A stretch of DNA of 64,000 nucleotides from Gamsiella multidivaricata. Taxonomy: Eukaryota > Mortierellomycota > Mortierellomycetes > Mortierellales > Mortierellaceae. Below are positions 46,586 to 56,599 of this stretch, in pieces; position 1 is the stretch's first letter, and each line of letters opens with the position of its first letter. Location of the stretch: positions 62,001 through 126,000 of the forward strand of contig NW_026251764.1 of assembly GCF_025024155.1 (NCBI RefSeq), in the 5' to 3' direction. Position numbers and translations under genes: made by a program. The notes below the pieces were generated by a model. That model made no database searches. It was not told the DNA's origin and saw only the letters and a list, made by a program, of their open reading frames with translations.

Positions 46586-47811
46586 CTACATTAGAGGGTA
46601 ACGTGAATGTAGAATGAGCATAGCTAGTGCTAACTCTGTCGAATATGCCACAGTAAGGACGGTGACAGTCTCATCGAGTTTCTCCCAGACAAGTTTGATA
46701 TCCTCAGGGTTCGGTGCTCGACGAAGGCACGCCTGGATGTCACCCAAGCGTAGTGTACACAGCTTATAGGTCCCATTAAACAAGGTCTTGAGCTGCTTGG
46801 GTTCGCTTTGGTTCCCAGCCTTTGAGCGTTGACACAAGTCTTCATCTTTGCTATTGTCTTGAGAAGTGATGGTCTGGATGGTAGGCTTGCCGTTGTTGAT
46901 GCTGGTGGTGTTGATCGGAGGGGACTTTTTGGAGCAGACCTCTGTGAGTTTGAGATCTTTCAAATCCTTTTCATCAATTGGGGACACCCTTGATAAGAAC
47001 TTGACGACATGAGGCCTGTGACGAGGATGTTGATTTGTATTCTTGCTCTTGTAGCCACGATCTTCCAGTTTTTTCCTCTCGGGCTTCCCCACTAGAGGTT
47101 AACGGTCATTTCCTCGCTGATTAACAGAGAGGTGGTCTTGAATTCACTGGCAGGGCAAAGCGCTGGGAGATTGTGGTAAATCAGGCTGGACTGAGGTAGT
47201 ATACCAGTGCTTTGCTCTACCAGCGAATCCAAAACCATCTCTGTATCAATCACCAAGGCCATGGCCAAATGACAAAAGACCGGGTGTGTCCATCGTGAGA
47301 CTTGGGTTCCGCAGGTCTCTGTCGGCGAATTTGGAGCTGGGTCTTGATAATCAATGGTGATCATAGGCGACATGTGCTGAGCGCTGGTCTTGACCGAGAA
47401 GCGGACGTTTTGCCCATGCGAATGTTGACTCGATCGTAGCAACTTGAATGGCAGAATTGGTTATTTGCTCTTAATGACGGCGCTTAATGGCGGTGGGTTT
47501 GGTAGGATATCAGATGTATTGATCTGTGGGTAGATACGCGTTGTAGAAGTGAAAAGGAAGTGCGATGAAGTTGTCGGTAATGGGATGCTGAAGGTATCGG
47601 AGTAGAATTGTGCAAGGTGGTGATAGAATTTGAGAGGGAGAAGCATTCTTCTTGTATGTGAAAGGAGAATGTGATAGACAAACGTCTGCCTCTTCATCGC
47701 TACTTCAGAGAGAAAATAGAAGGCATGTATCCAATTCTTGTTTGTTAAAGTCCCTTGGTATGGTTCTGAGCAGAGTGAGAACAATAGCGAAGGATATTTT
47801 GCATTGTTCAT
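46586..47811 (-). pseudogene. decayed or intron-containing ORF set, unrecognised
   Basis: Three long frames follow one another on the minus strand: 47811-47461, 47442-47092 (same frame, separated by a TAA at 47463-47461) and 47092-46586 (shifted). Sample blocks are FVYHILLSHTRRMLLPLKFY, WTHPVFCHLAMALVIDTEMV and NGTYKLCTLRLGDIQACLRR. The sequence looks protein-like, but I recognise no family. No splice pair neatly removes the TAA, so a decayed gene or old transposon ORF seems more likely than an intact gene. Confidence 0.35.
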
Positions 47812-48103
47812 GAGCGATGTGGAATTGACTGGTGTTCTACTAAATTAGGAAGTCAAAAGAGCAGGCCATGGAAGTGATGGTGTCCTCGAATTAGATGTCT
47901 GTCCTTTTGTTTCGTGTTTTTTTTTACTGGTTTGTTGTTTTTTATTTAAAAAAAAAAAAAGCTTTCTCTTCCATTCTGTCTCCGTAATGATCTCCCTCTC
48001 TTTATGAGCATCAGAAAACAAAACATCGAAGCGTTGTTCCTTGTTCAAGAACGAAAAGAAAAAAAAAAAATGCATGGAAACCGATCCGAGCAAAAGAAGA
48101 CGC

Positions 48104-48174
48104 TCCTTGGCGGGGAATTGAACCCCGGTCTTCCGCGTGACAGGCGGAGATACTCACCACTATACTACCAAGGA
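48104..48174 (-). tRNA. tRNA-Asp (GUC)
   Basis: The minus strand reads TCCTTGGTAGTATAGTGGTG at its start and closes with CCCCGCCAAGGA, giving a 7-bp acceptor stem (TCCTTGG/CCAAGGA). The A box (TAGTATAGTGGTGAGTA) and B box (GGTTCAATTCC) are intact. The anticodon loop CTGTCAC carries GTC, and the sequence closely follows eukaryotic tRNA-Asp. There is no intron. CCA is not encoded, as expected for a nuclear gene. A T-run follows at 48062-48069, a suitable Pol III terminator on the minus strand. Confidence 0.95.
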
Positions 48175-48239
48175 TTGTAGCTCGTCGAATAGACAAGTTT
48201 TACTAAATTTTTATATCTAAATATTAGATTTGAAGTTAA

Positions 48240-49184
48240 ATGGATTTCCTGCGTGAGTGGATTTACACGCAATTTGTGCACGACAAGCGCTCTGTGCACA
48301 CGTTCTTCAGCAGTGCTGCTGATACGTCCCAGAGGACACATCATATTAAGAAGCTGCATGGTATGCTGCCCACCCTGAATACCATGAAGGCTCGCCACCC
48401 GAGTCTATATCATGACCGTGTCTGCTGCGTCTGCGATGTTCAGGACGAGGACAACCATCACCTGTGGACGTGCAGTGCTACTAGAAATGTCCACAAGGAG
48501 ATCTGGCGCGAAGGGCTGCAGCAGATTGATAAGTGGGGACGAGCTGCAACGACCGAATACAACAAGAACAGCAAGAAGCAGCAAGAGCGTGATAGGATCC
48601 GCGCTGGAGCCACCGCTGCTGCACCGAAACCCATTCGATGGGTTTGTCCTAACAACGAGACCCACATCCGAGGTCTATCCTGTATCGCCGGGACCCGATC
48701 AATGCTCAAAGGCGACGAGTATTATGACCGCTCTCCGGATCTGACCTGGAGCATCAGCGATTTATGCCGTGGCATCACACCCGTCAGCCTTATCAAGGAG
48801 TGGGGCAGTCTATTTACCTCGCCATCGTCGATTGCGCGCCAGGTCATTCACAAGTTCGTCGGCTTTATTGAGGAGAAAGCTACGGAGCTGATCTGGAAAC
48901 CACGCTGCAAGGCCACCATTGCTCGAGAGCGAGAATGGGGGATCACAGCCAAGATGAAACGAACTCCATACAAGGGACCGAGAGGGGACTGGAGTGATGG
49001 GTATGGATACATTAGCGACGATGACCAATGTCCGTGTGGTGCATTACTCGCTGACCATGTAAACGGGAGCTGCCCTGGCCCCGTGCTTGACCCAGACGCA
49101 GCGGATCGGACGCTGCTGGATTGCCTGAAAGGGAGGAGGCGGTTGACAACCATGGAGGGGATGGGGAAGATACCCTTCTTGTAA
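48240..49184 (+). pseudogene. LINE-B polyprotein C-terminal fragment (zinc knuckle)
   Basis: The open frame of 314 codons contains HHIKKLHGMLPTLNTMKARHP and the knuckle CCVCDVQDEDNHHLWTC, parallel to KKLHGDLPTLQAMKKRHP and CRRCEREAETNDHLWRC in LINE-A. Later come SLIKEWGSLFTSPSSIARQ, REREWGITAKMKR, a second Cys cluster (DDQCPCGALLADHVNGSCPG) and GRRRLTTMEGMGKIPFL at the end, matching the LINE-A end MEGLFGLK. The in-frame ATG at 48240 is preceded by a stop, so it is probably a chance start of a truncated frame. Confidence 0.8.
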
Positions 49185-49400
49185 CAAGGTGTTTTCAGCT
49201 TTTAACACACTGATGAGGTGTGGCAATTGTTGCGCAGGCCCTAGGGGCAGGCCCGGGGAATGTGACCTGTCAACTGGCGACTGTGGATCGGTTCCGCTTT
49301 GGTGGTGAGGACAGCGATAGTAGATCTTTGCTAGTTAGTCTGATAGATTCGCAGAGTCAATTGACTCGAGAGACAAGTTGTTATAAAAAAAAAAAAAAAA

Positions 49401-49453
49401 TTGTGCGTAGAAAAATACGCGCAATTTGTGAAATCCCACATATCCTTGTGGGA
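49401..49453 (+). other. two adjacent hairpins in the LINE-B 3' UTR
   Basis: Hairpin 1: ttgtgcgta (49401-49409) pairs with tacgcgcaa (49416-49424) across a 6-nt loop, with one G-U pair in RNA. Hairpin 2: tcccaca (49434-49440) pairs with tgtggga (49447-49453) across a 6-nt loop. They follow an A-run at 49385-49400 and precede the UTR block shared with LINE-A. Stem-loops in LINE 3' UTRs can serve as reverse-transcriptase recognition sites; that role here is inference. Confidence 0.5.
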
Positions 49454-49576
49454 CAACAGGCCACGTAGGGAGCAGGAGCCTTTGGCACGGCACTCATGCG
49501 GTTGTAAATTATGAAACCAAGGATCCGTCGCGGCACTAGTCGGGGCGGGCAGTACGCTGCTTATTTTCTGTCCCAG

Positions 49577-49590
49577 CTGTAGGACTCCTT
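49577..49590. repeat. target-site duplication of LINE-A copy 2 (left)
   Basis: The 14-bp ctgtaggactcctt is repeated perfectly at 50875-50888 and lies within the LINE-B 3' UTR. Confidence 0.9.
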
Positions 49591-50874
49591 TTTTTTTTTT
49601 TTATTAACATAAATCCCCATGAGCACGCGACGCATGGTCCGCAAAGGCCTTGAAGCCATAGATGCCTTCCATGCACGGCAGAGCCGCATCCCTTACCAAC
49701 TATGTTGGCTTGAGGCGTCAAATTCATAACCCATGTCGCATAGCTAGCCTAACCTAACTCCTACGTGACCTGTTGCGCGATACACGTCTCCTAATCCAGA
49801 TCCAATGTTAATAAAGTTGTTTTTAAACCGAATAAACCCTCCATTATGTCCAACTTCCCTCGCCCCAAACAATGCTGCAGCACCCTATAATCCGCAGTCC
49901 GTCTACCTTCCTGGATCCCCGCTGCAAGTAACCGTCTCCCTTTCAAATCAGAGAAATCACCAACACTACGTTGGCGTCCCCGATCACCGTTGCGTCCTCC
50001 GGCGCGTTTGCTCATAAAGGTGATTCCAACTGACTTTTCCCAGGCGACAGTGTCCTCGCATCGTTTGTTCCATATCTTGGTCCTGCCAAACTCTTCGATC
50101 CTGCTCACGAACTTTGTCACCATGATCGTCGCAATCCACTTGGTGGTGGTAAATAGCTGCTTCCAGGTCTCAATGAGTCTCGTTGGCACCAAACCTCGGT
50201 ATAACTCCTTGACCTCCCAATCTGCCTCACTCTCCGGTACTTCTCCTTCCGCAACGTGATATGCCCCTCGTCTTTCCGCCGTCCCCTGAATCTACTGCAT
50301 TGACTCCCAGATAGCGTTCGTTCCTGTTGCCGAGAAGTTGGGACAAGTCGCAGTGAAGGGCTTGTCCTTCCGTTCGGCCTCCTCTCTCTCCTGTTCCCAT
50401 TTTCGCACTGCCTGTCTCCATGCACGATATCCATTCGACTCCACCTCCTCCACCGCATCCCTCCACTCTTGTCGCTGGTCGCACAAGGTAGCTGAACAAC
50501 GCCAAAGATGATCGTTCGTCTCTGCTTCCCTTTCACACCTACGACATATATCCGTTTGGTGAGTATCTGGATGTCGTTTCTTCATCGCCTGCAATGTCGG
50601 CAAATCTCCATGCAACTTCTTGATCCTGTGCGAACGTAAACGACAGTCTTCCAGACTGGTGTATAAGCGCTTTGGCGGGTTATTATCGTGTAGGATCCGC
50701 AGCGTCGGCGCCCATGCTACCGACCGCCAATCCTTGATGTAGGTCCTCGTTCGATGCTGCAATGTCCACTGATAATGGTGCCGTACCGTGGACTGCAGCT
50801 TCAGTATCCTTCTCAAGTCCAGGTCTGCACTGTGTGTTGCAAACTGTGCGTGACATTTCAAATCATGGTGCCAC
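49591..50874 (-). mobile_element. LINE-A copy 2, nested in LINE-B
   Basis: This minus-strand copy begins (5' end) at about 50870, at the CACCATGATTTG position of copy 1, and ends in an A-tail at 49602-49591. Four extra bases (50871-50874) lie between the homology and the target duplication. It encodes the region from before the zinc knuckle to the C-terminus. It differs from copy 1 at only a few positions (for example QSTVRHHYQ versus QSAVRHHYQ). It shares the in-frame TAG. The insertion is younger than LINE-B. Confidence 0.9.
49791..50870 (-). pseudogene. LINE-A copy 2 polyprotein fragment
   Basis: The minus-strand frame reads from HHDLKCHAQFATHSADLDLR through the zinc knuckle to NAIWESMQ, then a TAG. 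It continues in the same frame with ELYRGLVPTRLIETWKQLF to the final stop at 49791. The last 133 residues are identical to copy 1. RNase H is missing owing to the deeper 5' truncation. Confidence 0.85.
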
Positions 50875-50888
50875 CTGTAGGACTCCTT
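50875..50888. repeat. target-site duplication of LINE-A copy 2 (right)
   Basis: This is a perfect copy of the 14-bp site at 49577-49590; after it the LINE-B 3' UTR resumes and runs into its A-tail. Confidence 0.9.
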
Positions 50889-50948
50889 CAAACCATAGTT
50901 AATAAGTCCCATGTCTATGGGGGTTCTCGTTAATAAAAAAAAAAAAAA

Positions 50949-53423
50949 GAGCATGGCTCGGAATATCCAAGCAAACGATGTTGAATCGTCTGCTGTGCTC
51001 AGCTTAATGATTAGGATGGTCACCCATTCCGACCGACTTAGTTGAGCACCCGTTCAATGACCTCTGAGATTTTTTTCGGGCTGCAGCCTGTTGACCAGGC
51101 AGGTCAAGGCAAAAAAAAAAAAAATGGTGGCAAAAAATCTGAAGCCTGCTTTTTTTTTTTTTTTTTTTTTTTTACATGAGCTTAGCATTTCTTAAAAAGC
51201 CATGCGGACAATATAAGTAAAAAGGCTAGCATGCTCACTCCTCGCTTCATGAGCGAGCTCGCTGGACTCTCTTCACTTGTTGGTATCTGGGTGCATGTTC
51301 ACCAATTATTAATTCTTCAACTTGACGCAGGTCAATGGGCGTATTCGATAGATGCTGGGATTGCAAATTGAAAATGAAAGCGAACACAGCAGCTGGATAT
51401 TCTGGTATTCTGAAAGGTTATGCATAATGGGTTGGGACTAAGCTATCGTTTATGGAGTAGCTAGATTACTTTATGCTGCGCCCAAAGTTCGGCCTGTGAT
51501 GGCGTATTCCTGAACAGAGCTGCCCACGTTGGAGTGTGGGAAGCAGCTCTCCGTTTTTGTCCCTGTGCCTTGTCCCTCGTATCTTATCCCTTATCCCTTG
51601 TCCCTTGCCCCTTGTCCCTTTCTTTTTTTTTTTTTTTGCACACAGTCTCCTTTATCCAATCTCTCATCGATTTGTCGAATGCCGATGTTCGGCGTTCGTC
51701 CATTTACGTTCAGGTGGATAAAAGGCCAGCGGCACAGAGACATCTCCGGGTCACCGAATGAAACATATGGGAACTCATGTCCGAAACATCGTTCGATATC
51801 GCCACTGCTACACAAAGATTAGAATAGCGCTTCTAGAGCAAGTGGCATGGAACTGTGCCTGAATTTATAGTCTATGCATGAGTGGAACCTTGAAAGGTAC
51901 CCTCAAAATTCTTTCATTGGTCGATTGGTCCGATTGAAATACAGTGGTGCACGTTGCAATTTGGAAATCCCAGAAGGGCGAGGTGGGCCTACGAATCGAA
52001 AGGCGCGCAAAGACAGGAATAGAGCAAAAGCTCTTAGGCGGCATGTTGCTTTGTTGTTTCTTGTTACAGTTGTAGATGGTAGCACAGAGGTAGGTTGGAG
52101 GAGAAGAATACAGGAAAGCCAGGTGTGGGAACAGGGTGTGACTTAGAGGCACGCTTTTGCTGTAAGGTGGAGAACACATACTCTACTATACGCTGAGACG
52201 AGCCAATTCCCGCAATGGACATTTTTCTTTCTTTCGTTTTTTGAGCCAACCAGCTGCTACTTAGGTGGAGAAACAAGCACGAAAGGCACAAGGAATAGAG
52301 AGGTTGGGGAGGATAGAGACCCTACCCGGGACGTTATACGTTATACGCGATGTAGTACAACAAGGGAGAGGTAGACTAGTGGGCGATGTAAATGGACCAT
52401 TGCAGGGATTGTCATCCCACTTTCAGTTGGCCATCGCTCCTCCTTTTTGACCACCCCTTTTCATATGAAAAGAAAAGAAAAGGATGCCAAGAGGACGTGC
52501 AGTCATCGCTTATGAACTTCAATTGGCAGGCTATTCAGGCAGGTGGGTGGCCAGCACTTGTGGGCAAGAGGGAATGACCGACTTGACAAACAGACGGACG
52601 GACTAAAAAAAATAAAGTAATGACCATATCAGTTGACGGAAGTGATGCTGGGGGTTGTATTTAATACTTTAACACTAAGGCTTTTGTGTTCTGGGTTCGG
52701 GTGCAGAGGCACGCTGGATTGGTCAATGGAGATTATATTTTATTTCTTCTTTTTTTTCTGTGCATTCCAATCCGAAGTGGTGCAATCTCGTTCTATCTTC
52801 ATTTCCTGAGGGGTGGGCTGTTTTGTTCCAAAATTGAGATGAACCTCACTTTGGGCAAGCGGGATGCTTTCGCTTTCAAAGAAGAGACATACAACATACG
52901 ATGGCTGTTTCCTCTTTTACCTTTTCTCTTCTCCTTCGTTTTCTCCCTTCTTTCCTCCATCGGCGCTGAGGGTAGATCCGTCCTGGAAGAGCGGGGAAGG
53001 AGGTGTTTTTTTTTGCTCTTTGAAATTTTATTTGAAATAAGAATGGGGGAATTGGACGCACGAAAGCCATACAGGAAATAAAAGTTGTGGACTAGTCTAT
53101 CTTTTACCATATCTGATTCAATCCACAGTATTCATTTCAATTCAATCTAATCTTATCCGCCCTTTTTCTTTTTTTTCCATTGGTCAATTGCTTCACTTCA
53201 CACTTCTTTCTTTTCGCGACTTTCTCATCTCTTTTCTTTTCCTTCCTTTCTCCTTCTCTCTTCATCCTTCTTTTTCTTCTTCATCCTCTTCATCCCTCGC
53301 CGTCCTTCCGCTGCGAATCTGCTTGTCACTGGTTCCCTGTTAGCAGTTTCCTCTTCCCTTTCCCCACGCCTCCTTCCTTCCTCCTCCCCTTGGTTCCTGT
53401 TGAGATCCCATACAGCCAACCAT
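50949..53423. other. intergenic
   Basis: No gene or RNA is recognised. It contains A- and T-runs (51111-51124, T-run near 51151-51173), a CCCTTGTCCCTT-type minisatellite at about 51588-51620, and CT-rich DNA at 53160-53290, likely the promoter and 5' UTR of the desaturase. Confidence 0.5.
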
Positions 53424-54887
53424 ATGCCACCAGAGTCAACGTACGTAGAGCCCCTGGCCAAGAAAAATGTCATCTCGCGATCCCAACTGGAGACGAGATG
53501 CAAGGCCGGCGAGATCCTGATCGTCGTCAATCAGAAGGTCTACAAGCTTGACAAGTGGATCAAGCATCATCCCGGCGGCCAGCTTGCCATTCGCCATTGC
53601 ATTGGTCGTGACTGTACGGACGAGGTCAAGGCACTGCACCCCGACTACGTGCTCGAGAAGAAGATCAAATACTTTGAGATTGCGGATTATCTCCCCCGCG
53701 ACTCTGACCCCGAGTTCGCACCCATCATTGGCTCGCGCACCCGCACCAAGGAGGAGATTTTTGAGGCCCAGAGCGCCCAGGTCTCGAGTGCCTATCGCCA
53801 GCTCGAGTCTCGTCTCCGCGCTCGGCAACTATTCGAGACCAACTATACCAACTATGCCTGGGAATTTTCACGGTATCTGACCCTGTTCACTATGGCGATC
53901 GTCCTCAACATCTACGGCACCTGCACCATGCACTACATGGCCTCAGCCCTCTGTCTAGCCATGTTCTGGCACCAGATCTCATTCTTTGCCCACGATGCCG
54001 GCCACAATTCCATTAGCCACAACCTTCAAATCGACAATGGCATCGGCATCTTCCTCGCAGACTTCTTAGGCGGTCTCTCAATCGGCTGGTGGAAAAAGTC
54101 GCATTACGTCCACCACATTGTCACCAACCACCCCATCCACGACCCCGATATCCAGCACCTTCCCTTCTTTGCTGTCACGACCCGCATCTTCCAGGGATTC
54201 TTCTCGACCTACCATCAAAAAGAGATGGTCTTTGACCGCGTCGCTCAGTTCTTTGTGTCGTACCAGCACTATCTTTACTATCCGATCATGATGATGGGTC
54301 GCTTCAACCTCTATGTCCAGTCGATGATGTTCCTGGCCAAGGAGCCCAACTACCCATACCGCAAGCAGGAGATTTTCGGTCTGACGATCTACTGGATCTG
54401 GTACCCGTATTTCCTCAAGCAATTGCCGACCTGGAACATGATCATTGCCTACGTCTTCATCTCCCACATGTTCACGTTCATGCTCCACGTCCAGATCACG
54501 CTCTCACATTTTGGCATGTCGACCGAGGAACTTGGAGATACAGAGTCGTTCGCAGCCAAGATGTTGCGCACGACCATGGATGTCGACTGCCCCACATGGC
54601 TCGACTGGTTCCATGGAGGACTGCAGTTCCAGGCCATCCACCATCTCTTCCCGCGTATGCCCCGGCACAATCTTCGCGCGGCGCAGCCTTACGTAAAAGA
54701 GTTTTGTGATGAAGTCGGATTGACCTATCACATTCACGGCTTTGCGAAGGGCAACCAGATCGTATACTCGGCGCTCAAGGACGTTGCGGACCAGGTTGGC
54801 TTCTTCATGGAGGTTGCCAAGCATGAGGCCAAGGAGTACGTTGAGGCCCAAAGAATCGTCCTTCCGGAGACCAACAAGGACAAATAG
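53424..54887 (+). CDS. delta-8 sphingolipid desaturase (cytochrome-b5 fusion)
   Basis: An intronless gene of 487 codons. The N-terminal cytochrome b5 domain has HPGG at residues 49-52 and a second heme-ligand candidate at His72. The desaturase domain has the three histidine boxes HDAGH (191-195), HYVHH (228-232) and the front-end type QFQAIHH (402-408, Gln replacing the first His). The flanking sequence (FLADFLGGLSIGWWKKSH, HIVTNHPIHDPDIQHLPFF, LRTTMDVDCPTWLDWFHGG) follows fungal sphingolipid delta-8 desaturases closely. It does not match the Mortierella delta-5 or delta-6 fatty-acid enzymes, from memory of family patterns. It would insert a double bond into the sphingoid base of ceramides (glucosylceramide pathway) in the ER. 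The ATG at 53424 is the first in frame. Confidence 0.9.
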   Translation: MPPESTYVEPLAKKNVISRSQLETRCKAGEILIVVNQKVYKLDKWIKHHPGGQLAIRHCIGRDCTDEVKALHPDYVLEKKIKYFEIADYLPRDSDPEFAPIIGSRTRTKEEIFEAQSAQVSSAYRQLESRLRARQLFETNYTNYAWEFSRYLTLFTMAIVLNIYGTCTMHYMASALCLAMFWHQISFFAHDAGHNSISHNLQIDNGIGIFLADFLGGLSIGWWKKSHYVHHIVTNHPIHDPDIQHLPFFAVTTRIFQGFFSTYHQKEMVFDRVAQFFVSYQHYLYYPIMMMGRFNLYVQSMMFLAKEPNYPYRKQEIFGLTIYWIWYPYFLKQLPTWNMIIAYVFISHMFTFMLHVQITLSHFGMSTEELGDTESFAAKMLRTTMDVDCPTWLDWFHGGLQFQAIHHLFPRMPRHNLRAAQPYVKEFCDEVGLTYHIHGFAKGNQIVYSALKDVADQVGFFMEVAKHEAKEYVEAQRIVLPETNKDK

Positions 54888-55886
54888 AGTTGGGAGGGGA
54901 TCGTTTCTTTTTGCTTTTCTTTCATAGACTGACCCCTGCCGGTGTTCTATACCAAAGTCTTTGAAAATATATACACCATCTTTCATCATCATTTCTCAAG
55001 GAATTACTCTGTGATGCCAAGCAACGAGAACAGAAAAAGAAAACTCAAACTGGAACAGCCGGGCTTGTCGGCATCTATTTTTACCCAGCGAGCCGGACAG
55101 AATTCCCATAGACCGAAAACGAAACAGAGAAGCATTGGATGGAATGGGGGGCGGAGAGTGGCGGCGCACAACACACGACACAACAATAAGGGCACTGCCG
55201 CAGGGAGAGAAACAGATCGGGATCGACTGGAAACCATGACTAGCCCCGACGGACTTGTTGGGCGCGGCACGGCTCAATTATACATCTCAGCCGGAAGAGA
55301 AATTGCGCAACTTCATCTCTCGCCTTCCTGATAGTCTCGTTTGCTTGCACTCCCTCTATCGCTAGTCCTGCTGCCTATCTTGTCCCCCGGAAGAAAAGAA
55401 AAGATGGACAGGCGGGATGGTCAGACTGTCCCACGCCCTATTTCCTTTTTCTTTTTTCTTTTTTGCTCTCCTTCCTTCTAAAGCATTTTCTGTCACTATA
55501 CCCATTTCGAATCTTCCTCCCTTTCTCGTTGCACATTCTTCTGCTCATCCTCGCCTTCATCCCCTTTATTCACTAGTATTAGTACTAAATAAAATAAAAA
55601 GGGCAGGAAAGGCAGTTATCTATCTATCATGAAGTGTATTGAGGACATCTCTATCCATCATAGTGCGAGAACATTGGATTCTGCAGCTGACGACCATCAT
55701 TGCACTTATTACCGATTGAGCAAGTTATTCCATTTTTATATTTTTATATTGCTACTTTACAAGAGCTGCCAAAGCGATGTGTTTGGCACTAGTCAAGGGT
55801 GTGGCATGTGTGTATATGTGTATGTATGTTTTTCCGCGTGTATATATGTCTATCAAAGACCACACCATCCGCACCTCCTTCCTTCT
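54888..55886. other. intergenic between converging genes
   Basis: This is the 3' region between the desaturase (+) and PEX5 (-). No other feature is recognised. Confidence 0.5.
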
Positions 55887-56568
55887 CTAGAACTCAAACT
55901 CGCCGCGGAACTGGTTAATGTCCGCGCCGACGACCGCGCGCTCTGCCAAATCACTGCGGTCCATCATCATGAAAGTGCGACGGAGAGTCTCCCAAAGATT
56001 TCCGCTCACATTGACAGATCCGCCCTGTCCGTTTCCTTCGCCATCGGCCTGATGCATGCTCAAGGCGCCCAGCAAGTGCTCTGCAGCCTCCTTATGGCAT
56101 CCAATGTTGATGCATGACACGCCCAGGTTGTACCGCGCACGAACGAACGACGGCTTGATCTCTAGCGCCTTGTGATACGCCTCAATCGCATCCTCGCTCC
56201 GTCCACTGTTGGCCAATGTGGCTCCCAATCGGTTCCAAAGCAGATAATCGCCTGGGCGGACCTTGAGCCCTGCCACGAAACAGTCAACGGCCTTCTCATA
56301 CTCGCCACTGCCATAGAACAGCACGCCAAGTCCGACTTGAAGATCAGCGTCCATGTCGGCTCCTGAGGATCCATTCCGGACGGCCTGCAGGTACAAATCG
56401 GTCACACGTGCGTGGGTCTCCCATGAGCTGATTGATGTGGTTGGTGCAGGGTTTGCTGCTACAATATCCGGGTATTTGGTTGCCAGCCAGCGCTCTAGTG
56501 TCAGGTATGCCTGGTGGTCGTATCCTTCATTCGTGTAGCTGACAGCAAGATTCTAATATACAACAGTT

Positions 56569-56599
<31 letters not shown>

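Larger units (their letters stand above)
48240..50948 (+). mobile_element. LINE-B, 5'-truncated non-LTR retrotransposon, interrupted by LINE-A copy 2
   Basis: The coding part (48240-49184) is homologous to the C-terminal third of LINE-A. Its 3' UTR runs 49185-49590, is broken by the LINE-A insertion (49591-50874) and resumes at 50875-50948, ending ggttctcgttaataaaaaa like the LINE-A tail. The two families also share caacagg[t/c]cacgtagg near the UTR start. RNase H and reverse transcriptase are lost, so this copy is dead. The 5' boundary was not pinned down by a target duplication. It begins about 66 bp upstream of the tRNA-Asp 5' end. Confidence 0.8.

Noticed and set aside
50875..50948. Considered as an independent third LINE tail
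   Set aside because: Joined across the 14-bp duplication it continues the LINE-B 3' UTR, so it is the displaced end of LINE-B.
53424..54887. Assignment as a delta-6 or delta-5 fatty-acid desaturase of arachidonic-acid synthesis
   Set aside because: The histidine-box surroundings (HDAGHNSISHN, TNHPIHDPDIQHLPFF) follow the sphingolipid delta-8 group, not the fatty-acid enzymes.
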